From positions 434,001 to 498,000 of the forward strand of contig NZ_CAKXZS010000023.1 of NCBI RefSeq assembly GCF_935822925.1: a stretch of 64,000 nucleotides of DNA. Direction: 5' to 3'. The notes under the pieces were generated by a model, which was not told where the DNA came from, ran no database searches, and was given only the letters and a program-made list of their open reading frames with translations. Of the stretch, positions 31,535 to 40,353 are shown in pieces (position 1 is the stretch's first letter; every line of letters starts with the position of its first letter). Both the position numbers and the translations under genes were made by a program. The stretch is from Mesorhizobium ventifaucium. GTDB taxonomy: Bacteria > Pseudomonadota > Alphaproteobacteria > Rhizobiales > Rhizobiaceae.

Positions 31535-32482
31535 ATGGCCAAGTACCGCCAGAATCTGCCGCAACTCGCCAACAGAACATTCCTGAGCGATGGCGGCATG
31601 GAAACGACCCTCATCTTTCACGAAGGCCTCGACCTTCCGCATTTTGCTTCATTCACGCTGATGGCAACGCCTGAAGGCCGGCAGAAGCTGCGGGAATATT
31701 ACGTCCGTTATCTGACCATTGCGCGCAGAAATGCGACCGGCTTCATCCTCGACACGCCGACGTGGCGGGCCAACCCGGATTGGGGAACCTTGCTCGGCTA
31801 CGGGCCGGAAGCGCTACGCGCCGTGAACGAGGCCTCGATCGAGCTTCTTCTCGACCTGCGCAAAGAGTTTGAGACCGCCGAAACGCCGTGCGTCATCAGC
31901 GGCGCGATCGGGCCGCGCGGCGACGGCTACAAAGCCGGCAGTATGGACGCCAACGAGGCGGAAGCCTATCACGCGGCGCAGATCGAGAGTTTCGCGCGGA
32001 CCGAGGCCGACATGGTTGCGGCCTATACGCTCACCAATTTCCATGAGGCAATCGGCGTGGCGCGGGCGGCCAAGGCGCATGAGATGCCGTGCATGATCTC
32101 GTTCACCGTGGAGACGGACGGGAAGCTGGTGACCGGCATGGCGCTCGGCGAGGCGATCGACAGGGTCGACGACGCCACCGACGGTGCGCCGGCCTACTAT
32201 ATGATCAACTGCGCCCATCCGACGCATTTCATGCAGGCGCTGAACAAGGGCGAGCGCTGGCTCGATCGCGTCTATGGCGTGAAGGCGAACGCTTCGGCCA
32301 AAAGCCATGCCGAACTGGACGAATCGGAAACGCTGGACGCGGGTGACCCGGACGATCTCGGGCGGCGCTACAGCAGGCTGACAGCCTCGTTTCCGACGAT
32401 GCGAATCCTGGGCGGCTGCTGCGGCACCGACCACCGGCACATCGCGGCGATCTGCGAGGCCTGCGTGCCGCAGGCGGCGTAG
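31535..32482 (+). CDS. Homocysteine S-methyltransferase-family protein
   Basis: 315 aa barrel enzyme of the MmuM/BHMT type, transferring methyl groups to homocysteine or a related thiol. The start has GGAGA eight nt upstream. The glycine-rich FLSDGGMETTLIFHEGLDLP opens the barrel; zinc thiolates are the Cys in MINCAHPTHF and the pair in LGGCCGTDHRHI. No cobalamin domain is present, so the methyl donor is probably S-methylmethionine, a betaine or another small compound. No SAM riboswitch was recognised upstream. A 14-bp inverted repeat follows the stop. Confidence 0.9.
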   Translation: MAKYRQNLPQLANRTFLSDGGMETTLIFHEGLDLPHFASFTLMATPEGRQKLREYYVRYLTIARRNATGFILDTPTWRANPDWGTLLGYGPEALRAVNEASIELLLDLRKEFETAETPCVISGAIGPRGDGYKAGSMDANEAEAYHAAQIESFARTEADMVAAYTLTNFHEAIGVARAAKAHEMPCMISFTVETDGKLVTGMALGEAIDRVDDATDGAPAYYMINCAHPTHFMQALNKGERWLDRVYGVKANASAKSHAELDESETLDAGDPDDLGRRYSRLTASFPTMRILGGCCGTDHRHIAAICEACVPQAA

Positions 32483-32514
32483 GACCTGTGTGCGACGCAG
32501 GTGACGCAACGCTA

Positions 32515-32555
32515 CCAACCGCAGTTCCGCTTAGGGAACATGGAACTGCGGTTGG
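32515..32555. repeat. 14-bp perfect inverted repeat after the methyltransferase gene
   Basis: CCAACCGCAGTTCC (32515-32528) and GGAACTGCGGTTGG (32542-32555) are exact complements around a 13-nt loop. There is no T-run, so it is either a stem that stops or protects the transcript, or a protein-binding site upstream of the agmatinase gene. Confidence 0.75.
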
Positions 32556-32728
32556 GCCGAAAGCACGCAATCAGAAACCGCATCTCAGTTCCATAATCTA
32601 TCTTATGCGACTTTCTGATGGATGGAAACCCCAGCGTGAACCGACGAAAGACTCTCTGATTTTTGCGTCGATTGGCTTAGAGTAGGATTTCGCCCCCTAC
32701 AGCACGAAAATCATCAAGACCATCAAGA

Positions 32729-33640
32729 ATGACCGCCTCGCCTCCCTTTCTCGGCTTTCCCGATCGCCTCGCCGACGGCCGCGCGCCCCGTGTGGTGATC
32801 TTCGGAGCCGGTCACGGCAGCACCTATCCCGGCAAGGACAGCAGCGGCTATGCCTTGGCCGCCGACGTCATCCGCGCTGCGAGCCAGGTCGATGCCGAGC
32901 TCGTCGAGCACTGGGATTTCGATCTCGGCGGCCCGCTGTTCGACGGCAAGCCGGTCTGCTGCATCGACGCCGGCGACATCCCGACAACCATGCATGACAA
33001 TCCCGGCAACCGAAACCGGATCGAGGCGAAGACGCGCGAGGTCCTGGCATTGCCGGCCGTACCGATCCTGCTCGGCGGCGACGATTCCGTGCCCATTCCC
33101 TTCTTCGCCGGCTTTGCGAATCATGGGCCGGTCTGGATCCTGCAGATCGACGCCCACATCGACTGGCGCGACGAGTCGCATGGCGAACGCTACGGCTATT
33201 CGAACCCGATGCGTCGGGCGAGCGAGATGCCGCATGTCGCCGGTATCGTGCAGGTCGGCATCCGTGGCGTCGGCAGCGCACGCCTCAGCGAAATCGAAGC
33301 GGCGCGGCACTATGGCAGCCGCTTCGTGACTGCCCGCGAAGTTCACGCCCACGGCGTCGAAGCCGCTCTCCGGCATATTCCGGAAGGAGCGCGGGTCGTC
33401 GTCACCCTCGACTGCGACGGCCTCGATCCCGGCATCATGCCGGGCGTGGCGGCGCGCACGCCCGGCGGCCTCACCTACACCCAGGTGATCGACCTGATCG
33501 CGGGCCTGGGCAAGCGGGCCAGGATCGCCGGATTCGACATTGTCGAGCTCTATCCTCCGGCCGACATTGACGGCCTGTCGGCCCTGGCCGCCGCGCGCCT
33601 TCTCGTCAATGTGATCGGCACCATCGTCCGACAGGTTTGA
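32729..33640 (+). CDS. Agmatinase/arginase-family ureohydrolase
   Basis: 303 aa manganese hydrolase. Metal ligands are all present: His in GHGSTYPG, DAHIDWRDE, and DCDGLDPGIMPG. Then RTPGGLTYTQV and FDIVELYPPAD. The family cleaves guanidino groups (agmatine to putrescine and urea, or arginine, guanidinobutyrate and others). The exact substrate cannot be read off; agmatinase-like is the usual call. It is preceded by a 246-bp gap holding the inverted repeat. Confidence 0.88.
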   Translation: MTASPPFLGFPDRLADGRAPRVVIFGAGHGSTYPGKDSSGYALAADVIRAASQVDAELVEHWDFDLGGPLFDGKPVCCIDAGDIPTTMHDNPGNRNRIEAKTREVLALPAVPILLGGDDSVPIPFFAGFANHGPVWILQIDAHIDWRDESHGERYGYSNPMRRASEMPHVAGIVQVGIRGVGSARLSEIEAARHYGSRFVTAREVHAHGVEAALRHIPEGARVVVTLDCDGLDPGIMPGVAARTPGGLTYTQVIDLIAGLGKRARIAGFDIVELYPPADIDGLSALAAARLLVNVIGTIVRQV

Positions 33641-33821
33641 AATCCAGGTTCTTCTCGTAGCATGATGGCCCGACAAGCTTTCATCCGCCTGACGCCTCAG
33701 GCGCTCCGGTTGGTGCCAGGAAGGCTCGTCATCGTTTGATGCAGGTGCAGGCAATGTGACTGCCCATGGCCCTCGAAGGCCGAGTCCTGGTCAGACCGCC
33801 CTGCGCGCTTGCCGCTCCTTG

Positions 33822-34388
33822 TCAGAAGTCAATATCGCCGAAATCGCCGCCGCTATCGGAGTCGGCATCGCCTGCTTCGTCGGCTGCGGCTTCGTCTGGC
33901 TGTGACGCCGCCGGCTCGGTCGCCTGCGCTTCGCTTCCGCCAAACATGCCTGCGATCGCGTTGCCGAGAAGCACGCCGCCAGCCACGCCCATCGCTGTCT
34001 GCGCGGCTCCGGCCAGGAAACCGCCGCCTGCCCTCTGCCGATCATCGCCCGAAAGCGGCTCCTGCGGCGCGGCGGCAGCGGTGCGCCCGACCCGCGGGAC
34101 CGAACCCGAGCGCCTGGCGCCGCTGCTGCCAAAGAGGCCGCCGAGCAATCCGCCGCCGGCAGACTGCTGTGCCTGTTGTTCCAGTTCTTCGATGCGGGCC
34201 TGGGCCGCGTTCAGCGCCTGTTCCTGCACAACGATCGTCTGCGCCATGTAGTATGGGGCGCCGGGCTGCCGGGCAATCTGATCGTTGATGAAGCGTTCCG
34301 CTTCGGCATCGCGCGGCGGCGTCTGCCGCTCGACGTTGGCAAGTTTCTCGAAAAGATTGCCGATCGCCTGCTGGTCGTTCCTGTCCAT
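33822..34388 (-). CDS. DUF2076-family protein
   Basis: 188 aa; ATG 34388 with CGGAG upstream, in preference to an upstream ATG at 34460. The start MDRNDQQAIGNLFEKLANVE and RDAEAERFINDQIARQPGAPYYM segments (split here) are the DUF2076 signature. A coiled-coil (ALNAAQARIEELEQQAQQ) is followed by glycine-rich stretches (GGGLLGGLFG, AQTAMGVAGGVLLGNAIAGM) and an acidic tail. The glycine-rich hydrophobic part may associate with membranes. Function unknown, though the family is linked to envelope and motility traits. It lies downstream of the BI-1 gene on the same strand. Confidence 0.88.
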   Translation of the reverse strand: MDRNDQQAIGNLFEKLANVERQTPPRDAEAERFINDQIARQPGAPYYMAQTIVVQEQALNAAQARIEELEQQAQQSAGGGLLGGLFGSSGARRSGSVPRVGRTAAAAPQEPLSGDDRQRAGGGFLAGAAQTAMGVAGGVLLGNAIAGMFGGSEAQATEPAASQPDEAAADEAGDADSDSGGDFGDIDF

Positions 34389-34511
34389 GGGAAGCACTCC
34401 GACATCCAGGCGCGCCGCGTTCCGAGAGATTTTCGCGACGCGCTTCAAGTCACTGTTCATGCATGTCGCTGCTCCAAAACCGCTGCCGCGACATGCATGG
34501 ATTTGACGCGG

Positions 34512-35228
34512 CTATTCGCGCTCGCCGGTGAAGTTCAACAGCAGCTGGAAGATGTTGATGAAGTTTAGATAGAGCGAGAATGCACCGAAGACGGCGAGCT
34601 TCTGCTGCGATTCCGCACCGAAGTTTTCCGCAAACTGCTCCTTGATCGTCTGGGTATCCCAGGCGGTGAGACCGATGAAGACGGCGATGCCGATCACCGA
34701 GATGGCGAACTGGAGCGCGGTCGAGCCGAGGAAGATGTTGACGATGCTGGCGATCACCACGCCGATCAGCCCCATGATCAGGAAGGACGAGAACTGGGTC
34801 AGGTCGCGTTTGGTCGTGTAGCCATAAAGGCTGGTTGCGCCGAACATGGTGGCGGCGATGAAGAAGGTGCGCGCGATGCTGGTCCCGGTGAACACCAGGA
34901 ACACGGAAGCCAGCGACAGGCCCATGACCGCACAGAATGCCCAGAACATCGCCTGGGCGCCGGCCGCGGACATCGTCTGTATCCGGAACGAGAACAAAAG
35001 CACGAAGGCGAGCGGCGCCAGCATCACCACCCACTTCAACGGGCTGGAAAAGATCGGCACGTAGAGGGCTGGCGTGGAAGCCACGACGAAGGCGATCACG
35101 CCGGTAACGACGAGGCCAACTCCCATGTAGTTGTAGACGCGCAGCATGTGCTGGCGCAGGCCTTCGTCATAGACGGCGCCGGTTTGGGCTCCGACCCCGG
35201 TGCGGTATCCTAGATTGGGGGTGTTCAT
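34512..35228 (-). CDS. Bax inhibitor-1 / YccA-family membrane protein
   Basis: 238 aa with seven predicted membrane helices (for example YMGVGLVVTGVIAFVVAST, VVMLAPLAFVLLFSF, FLIMGLIGVVIASIVNIFLG) and the family signatures YDEGLRQHMLRVYNYMG near the start and AWDTQTIKE towards the end. Members act as pH-gated calcium leak channels or FtsH modulators. It starts 21 bp after the anti-sigma gene, with GGAGAA before the ATG, so it is likely part of the sigma/anti-sigma operon. Confidence 0.93.
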   Translation of the reverse strand: MNTPNLGYRTGVGAQTGAVYDEGLRQHMLRVYNYMGVGLVVTGVIAFVVASTPALYVPIFSSPLKWVVMLAPLAFVLLFSFRIQTMSAAGAQAMFWAFCAVMGLSLASVFLVFTGTSIARTFFIAATMFGATSLYGYTTKRDLTQFSSFLIMGLIGVVIASIVNIFLGSTALQFAISVIGIAVFIGLTAWDTQTIKEQFAENFGAESQQKLAVFGAFSLYLNFINIFQLLLNFTGERE

Positions 35229-35249
35229 GCGGGTTCTCCTTTGTGAAGG

Positions 35250-36032
35250 TCAGTAAAGCGTGTTGGCGAGCGTTTCAGCGGTGCGATCGAGATCGCGGAC
35301 ACCGCTTCGGGCGACGACTGCGTAAGCAACTTCGCCGATCTGGAAATACGCCGAGGAAATTTCGCCCGACGGGGCGACGGTCGGCTGGACCACGTCGAAC
35401 GTTCCGGGCCTGATCGCGAACAGCGAGACCAGTCCCAGATCTCTTGTTTCGACAGCCATTTCGACGCTCGGGCCGAACTGCGATGGATAGATCTGGACGT
35501 CACGAACCTTCCAGTCCTTCGGCAGCGACGGCATGACGATCGCCGTGGCGGCGCGGATTTCGTCCGCATCGTAATCCGGCGCTTCGGGCTGGGACGACAT
35601 GGCCTCGCGGATGATCGTCGTCCTGTGTGCCCGGATCGCCTCCTCCAGATAGACGGGCGGCTGGGTCGAGGCGACGACTTTCGTCACCGATATCGGCCCG
35701 ACGATCCCGTTCGCCAGCCAGCCCGCAGCCACCAAAACTGCGACCGCCGCAGCCCGCTGCAATGTGCGCAAGGCGCGCCCTCGAGCCAGTCCCCTTTCAA
35801 GCCGCCGTGCCGCATCAGCCGTTGCCGGCCGCGCCATGCCCTTGCATCCGGCAAGCGCCACGCGCAGTTCGTCGCGCGTCCTGAGGTCGGACATCACGCG
35901 GGCGGCAGCCTCGGGACGGGCGGAAAGAAACGCCTCGACCTCGATGCGGCGGGCAACGTCCAGCTGGTCGTCGACATAGGCGTCGAGGTCGGCATCGGTC
36001 ACCGGGTCGCGCAGTTCGCTCATCATGGACAT
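35250..36032 (-). CDS. Transmembrane anti-sigma factor
   Basis: 260 aa from ATG 36032 (GTG 36035 is an alternative), overlapping the sigma-factor stop. The N-terminal third is a cytoplasmic anti-sigma domain (VTDADLDAYVDDQLDVARR, SARPEAAARVMSDLRTRDEL). A single membrane helix (AAAVAVLVAAGWLANGIVG, about 92-110) leads to a periplasmic sensor part. Overlap with the ECF gene and the ADxDLxAYVD(D/G)xLxxxRR pattern fit a zinc-free ChrR/RsiW-like anti-sigma. Its release would free the sigma factor; the stimulus is unknown. Confidence 0.88.
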   Translation of the reverse strand: MSMMSELRDPVTDADLDAYVDDQLDVARRIEVEAFLSARPEAAARVMSDLRTRDELRVALAGCKGMARPATADAARRLERGLARGRALRTLQRAAAVAVLVAAGWLANGIVGPISVTKVVASTQPPVYLEEAIRAHRTTIIREAMSSQPEAPDYDADEIRAATAIVMPSLPKDWKVRDVQIYPSQFGPSVEMAVETRDLGLVSLFAIRPGTFDVVQPTVAPSGEISSAYFQIGEVAYAVVARSGVRDLDRTAETLANTLY

Positions 36033-36550
36033 CACGGGCCTCCCACGATCTTGAGGTGGCTTTTCGCACGTGCCGGCAATTTGTCCTCCATCTCGCGGAG
36101 CGCTGCGCGCGCCCTGCCGATGCGCGACATCAGCGTACCCAGCGGTACGCCGCTGGCCTCGGCCGCCTGGCTGTAGCTAAGTCCCTCGATGGCGACGAGA
36201 TGCAGCGCCGAACGCTGCTCATCTGGCAATTTGAAAAAAGCTTCGCGCACCTGTGCCAGGCGGACGGAATGCTCCTGGGGTGCCTGCATGCTGGCGTCGG
36301 CAAGATATCCGGCCTGCTCGACGCGCACCGCTTCGGATTTGCGGGACCGCAAGCCGTCAATGAAAGCGTTGTGGACGATCGACAGCAGCCATGCGCGCAG
36401 GTTTCCGCCGGATCGAAATGTGCCGCGCCGCTCATAGGCACGCACCAGCGCGTCATGCACCAGATCCTCTGCTTCTGCGCTGTCGCGCGTCAGCGAACGC
36501 GCGTAGCGCCGCAGAGAACCAAGCTGTCCTATGATATCGAAGCGTGGCAT
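36032..36550 (-). CDS. ECF-family RNA polymerase sigma factor
   Basis: 172 aa. ATG 36550 (AGAGGAT upstream) is preferred over ATG 36580. Region 2: YARSLTRDSAEAEDLVHDAL and GNLRAWLLSIVHNAFIDG; region 4: LPDEQRSALHLVAIEGLSYS, QAAEASGVPLGTLMSRIGRA. There is no regulatory extension. It is not EcfG, as no phyR/nepR genes are adjacent; its partner is the anti-sigma gene overlapping its stop. The upstream interval lacks a GGAAC element, so self-activation through that motif is not seen. Confidence 0.93.
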   Translation of the reverse strand: MPRFDIIGQLGSLRRYARSLTRDSAEAEDLVHDALVRAYERRGTFRSGGNLRAWLLSIVHNAFIDGLRSRKSEAVRVEQAGYLADASMQAPQEHSVRLAQVREAFFKLPDEQRSALHLVAIEGLSYSQAAEASGVPLGTLMSRIGRARAALREMEDKLPARAKSHLKIVGGP

Positions 36551-36905
36551 CGATCCTCTCATGTCCTGTTTACGGAGCATGGCAGGATTTTAATCCCGCT
36601 CTTTGAGTTTTTTTGCGATCCGGGAAGGTCAGGCACAACCGGTACAACGCCACCAGCGCGGGTAAGGCTTCTTTTGTCCGCGATCGAGCAGCCCTCCCCG
36701 CACCCGACCCAATTCGCCGCGCGGGTTTTAGAGCCACGGGGGATTTCGATGTTTACACCTGAATTAATTTGTGACGCGAAAAATCGCGTAGGTGTCATCA
36801 TTTTCGGGGCACTTGCGAGTTATAGGCGGGGAACATTCACCGCCGAATCTTCTCATCGCCGACGGCCCGGTGGGCCCGCTTTGTTCAACGAATTACCGAC
36901 CCGAC
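36551..36905. other. Divergent regulatory interval between the ECF operon and opgC
   Basis: About 355 bp without a gene. It contains a nested palindrome at 36755-36795: CGCGA-AAAA-TCGCG inside ACACCT...AGGTGT. This could be an operator or a leader hairpin for opgC. Confidence 0.45.
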
Positions 36906-38072
36906 ATGACAAGCCCCGACATGACAGGCAATGTGCCAGCCCAGCGGGATACCCGCATCGATGTCTTCCGCGCGCTAGCGCTGCTGACGATCTTCGTCAA
37001 CCACGTGCCGGGGACGATCTTCGAGTATGTCACGCACAAGAATTTCGGCTTTTCCGATTCGGCCGAAGCCTTCGTGCTGATTTCGGGGATTGCCGTTGGG
37101 CTCGCCAACGGACTGAAGTTCCAGCCGGGGAATCGGCTGCTCATCACCCTAAAAGCCTGGCGGCGGGCCGGTGTCCTCTATGTCACCCACGTCATGACCA
37201 CCGTCGCAACGCTGGCGATCTTCTCGGCGGCTGCACTGCATTTTTCGCGGCCGGACCTTTTGAAGCTGATCAACATCCAGCTGATCATCGAGGACACGCC
37301 GGAAGCGCTGCTCGGCATCGCGGCGCTCGGCCACCAGATCGGCTATAACAACATTCTTTCCATGTATGCCGTCGTACTTCTGATGATGCCGCTTTTCCTG
37401 TGGCTCGGCACTTTCAGCCTGCGCCTGATGCTTGCTGCGTCCGCTCTCCTCTGGCTCATCGCCGGCATTTTTCAGATCGCGCCTTCGAATTTTCCCGGCG
37501 ACGGCTTCTGGTTCCTGAACCCGCTCTCCTGGCAGTTTCTTTTCGTCATCGGCATCGCCGGCATGCTGCATATCAAGCGCGGCGGCGAAATCCGCTTCAA
37601 CTGGGTGATGGCGAGCGCGGCCGTCCTGTATCTGGTCGGCGCGCTGATCTGGGTGCGGTTGCCGCTTTGGGGCATCGAGACGGCCTCCGGCCTGCCTACC
37701 GTGCTGACCGGCTTCGACAAGACATTCCTGTCGCTGTCCCGCCTCATGCACATTCTGGCGATCGCCTATCTGATCGTGGCAATCCCGGCGCTTTCCAACC
37801 TGGCGAGGACAAGGCCCGAACACCCGCTCGCGGTTCTCGGCAAGCATTCGCTGCCGGTCTTCGTCGCCGGAACGATCCTCGCCATGATCGCGCAGGTCAT
37901 GAAAGTCGTCAGCCCGGGCGGCCTCCTCTACGACGCGATCCTGATCTCGACAGGTATCGCGCTGCAGTTCGGCTTCGCCTACTACCTCGAATGGTTGCCG
38001 CGGATTGGTTGGGGCGGCAAGAAGCAGCAATCTGGAGCCGCCTTGCCGTCTGCTGCTCTCAAACCGGCATGA
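36906..38072 (+). CDS. opgC: OpgC-family periplasmic glucan acyltransferase
   Basis: 388 aa from ATG 36906 (or ATG 36921); the upstream frame to 36792 is unconserved. OpgC proteins succinylate osmoregulated periplasmic glucans, cyclic beta-1,2-glucans in rhizobia. The family start is clear: RIDVFRALALLTIFVNHVPG, TIFEYVTHKNFGFSDSAEAF and LISGIAVGLANG. About ten membrane helices follow. No glucan synthase gene is adjacent. A long intergenic region with a palindrome precedes it, suggesting osmotic or other control. Confidence 0.92.
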   Translation: MTSPDMTGNVPAQRDTRIDVFRALALLTIFVNHVPGTIFEYVTHKNFGFSDSAEAFVLISGIAVGLANGLKFQPGNRLLITLKAWRRAGVLYVTHVMTTVATLAIFSAAALHFSRPDLLKLINIQLIIEDTPEALLGIAALGHQIGYNNILSMYAVVLLMMPLFLWLGTFSLRLMLAASALLWLIAGIFQIAPSNFPGDGFWFLNPLSWQFLFVIGIAGMLHIKRGGEIRFNWVMASAAVLYLVGALIWVRLPLWGIETASGLPTVLTGFDKTFLSLSRLMHILAIAYLIVAIPALSNLARTRPEHPLAVLGKHSLPVFVAGTILAMIAQVMKVVSPGGLLYDAILISTGIALQFGFAYYLEWLPRIGWGGKKQQSGAALPSAALKPA

Positions 38073-38255
38073 TAGAACGGCACGACGCGCCGTGCGATCA
38101 AGGCCTTTCGCCGGGTGCGAGCCTGTCCTCCAGGCCACGCTATGGATTTCTGTGTCCAGTCGCCCGGTTGGCGGTTTTCAGCCTGGCGCAAATGAAAACC
38201 GCTGGCGCAGCACAGCCGATTTGCGTATCACTCCGCCGCCAACGGAACCGCGCCG

Positions 38256-39440
38256 ATGTTCGAAGACCTCCAGCCTGCCCCAGCCGACAAGATCCTCGCC
38301 TTGATCGGCCTCTATCGCGCCGATCCCCGCCCCGGCAAGGTCGACCTCGGCGTTGGCGTCTACAAGGATCGCGATGGCAAGACGCCGGTGATGCGCGCCT
38401 TGCGCGAAGCCGAAAAACGATTGCTGCAGAGCCAGGACACCAAGACCTATCTCGGCCTTGCCGGCGATACCGGCTTCAACACGGCGATGGCGAGGCTGGT
38501 ATTTGGCCCTGCGGCCGAGCTGACGCGCATCCGTGCGGCCCAGGCGCCCGGCGGCTCGGGCGCGCTGCGGCTGGCGGCCGAGCTGCTCAAGAGGACGCGA
38601 TCCGACGCGACGATCTGGCTGTCGGACCCGACCTGGCCGAACCACATGCCGGTGATGCGCGCCGCCGGCCTTCAGATCCGCGAATATCCCTACTTCGACG
38701 CAGCCTCAGGTGCTGTTCGCTTCGCGGACATGATGAGCGCGCTGGCCACCGCCAGGAGCGGCGACGTGGTGCTGCTGCATGGTTGCTGCCACAATCCGAC
38801 AGGCGCCAATCTGGACACCGCGCAGTGGGCTGAAATAGCAGACCTCGTCGTCGAGCGCGGCCTGCTGCCCTTTGTCGACATTGCCTATCAGGGGTTTGGC
38901 GAGGGCCTTGACGCTGACGCCGCCGGCTTGCGCCTGCTGGCAGAAAAAGTCCCGGAAATGGTGGTTGCCTCGAGCTGCTCGAAGAACTTTGCCGTGTATC
39001 GTGATCGCGTCGGCGCGGCGATGATCCTGGCAAAAGACAGCGCGCAGGCGGATGTCGCAATGAGCCAGATGCTGTCGGCGGCACGCGCCATGTACTCGAT
39101 GCCGCCGGACCACGGCGCGGCCGCGGTGCGCATCGTGCTTGAAGACGCCACGCTGCGCGCCGACTGGGAAGCGGAGCTCGAGGAGATGCGCCTGCGCATG
39201 CTGCGGCTTCGGGTGCAGTTCGCCGAAGCGCTGCGGCGGCAGTCCAATTCCGATCGCTTCGATTTCGTCGCCAGCCATCGCGGCATGTTTTCCCGGCTGG
39301 GCCTGTCCGAAGCGCAGGTCGAGCGGCTGCGCGCCGAGCACGGCGTCTATATGGTCGGCGACAGCCGCATCAACGTCGCCGGCCTGCCGGAGGACGGCAT
39401 GGACGCGCTCGCCAAGGCGATCGTCTCTGTGCTCGACTAA
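38256..39440 (+). CDS. Aromatic/aspartate class I aminotransferase
   Basis: 394 aa PLP enzyme of the AspC/TyrB subgroup. The start MFEDLQPAPADKILALIGLY, then RADPRPGKVDLGVGVYKD is characteristic of that branch. The PLP-lysine is in SSCSKNFAVYRDRVG; HGCCHNPTGANLD carries the Asn that contacts PLP; the substrate-binding Arg lies near SRINVAGLP at the end. Cytoplasmic; probably transfers amino groups between aromatic amino acids or aspartate and 2-oxoglutarate. Stand-alone, 83 bp before mazG. Confidence 0.93.
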   Translation: MFEDLQPAPADKILALIGLYRADPRPGKVDLGVGVYKDRDGKTPVMRALREAEKRLLQSQDTKTYLGLAGDTGFNTAMARLVFGPAAELTRIRAAQAPGGSGALRLAAELLKRTRSDATIWLSDPTWPNHMPVMRAAGLQIREYPYFDAASGAVRFADMMSALATARSGDVVLLHGCCHNPTGANLDTAQWAEIADLVVERGLLPFVDIAYQGFGEGLDADAAGLRLLAEKVPEMVVASSCSKNFAVYRDRVGAAMILAKDSAQADVAMSQMLSAARAMYSMPPDHGAAAVRIVLEDATLRADWEAELEEMRLRMLRLRVQFAEALRRQSNSDRFDFVASHRGMFSRLGLSEAQVERLRAEHGVYMVGDSRINVAGLPEDGMDALAKAIVSVLD

Positions 39441-39522
39441 GGCTGAGCAGCGCTGTGGACAATCGTCCCTCGCCTGCCGACGGCGTTGGCTACACGGTCG
39501 GACGCAGGCTAGCATTCGTCCG

Positions 39523-40347
39523 ATGAAACCCTCTAAAGATATTTCCCGGCTGATCGAGATCATGGCGGCGCTGCGGGCGCCGGAAACCGGCTGCCCGTGG
39601 GACGTCGAGCAGGATTTTTCCACCATCGCGCCCTACACGATCGAAGAAGCCTACGAGGTGGCGGACGCCATTGCGCGTGGCGACCTGGACGATCTGCGCG
39701 ACGAGCTCGGCGACCTGCTGCTGCAGGTCGTCTACCATACGCAGATGGCCGAGGAAGCCGGCGAGTTCGCCTTTGGCGACGTGGTCCAGGCCATCACCAC
39801 AAAAATGATCCGCCGCCATCCGCATGTCTTCGGCGACGATGAGGCGCGCAGCGCCGGCATGGCCAAGGGCATGTGGGAGAAGATCAAGGCCGAGGAAAAA
39901 GCCGAAAAGCGATATGCCCGCCTCGCCCGCGGGCACGATCCGGAGGATCATGGCAAGGGTTTTCTGGACAGCGTACCGGTTGCCCTGCCGGCTTTGACCC
40001 GGGCGCTCAAGCTGCAGGAAAAAGCGGCCCGCGTCGGCTTCGACTGGAGCGAGGCCACGCCGATCCTCGACAAGATCGAGGAAGAGATCGGCGAGTTGCG
40101 CCAGGCCCTTGCCAAGGGCGATACGGCTTCGATCAGGGACGAGTTCGGCGACATGCTGTTTGCCGTCGTCAATCTCGGGCGTCATCTCAAGGTTGATTCC
40201 GAAGCGGCGCTCAGCGGCACCAATGAGAAATTCCGGTCGCGGTTCCACTATGTCGAGCAAGCGCTGGAAGCGTCAGGAAACACGCTGGAAAGGGCGACGC
40301 TCGACGAGATGGAGGCGCTTTGGCAGCAAGCCAAAACCGCGAAGTAA
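39523..40347 (+). CDS. mazG: Nucleoside triphosphate pyrophosphohydrolase MazG
   Basis: 274 aa with two tandem MazG modules. Module 1: CPWDVEQDFSTIAPYTIEEA, then DELGDLLLQVVYHTQMAEE (metal-binding E-x-x-x-D). Module 2: DWSEATPILDKIEEEIGELR and DEFGDMLFAVVNLGRHL. The enzyme removes pyrophosphate from NTPs, and in E. coli moderates ppGpp levels. ATG 39523 gives the standard length. It converges on hflX, leaving 6 bp between stops. Confidence 0.95.
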   Translation: MKPSKDISRLIEIMAALRAPETGCPWDVEQDFSTIAPYTIEEAYEVADAIARGDLDDLRDELGDLLLQVVYHTQMAEEAGEFAFGDVVQAITTKMIRRHPHVFGDDEARSAGMAKGMWEKIKAEEKAEKRYARLARGHDPEDHGKGFLDSVPVALPALTRALKLQEKAARVGFDWSEATPILDKIEEEIGELRQALAKGDTASIRDEFGDMLFAVVNLGRHLKVDSEAALSGTNEKFRSRFHYVEQALEASGNTLERATLDEMEALWQQAKTAK

Positions 40348-40353
40348 CGTCGA

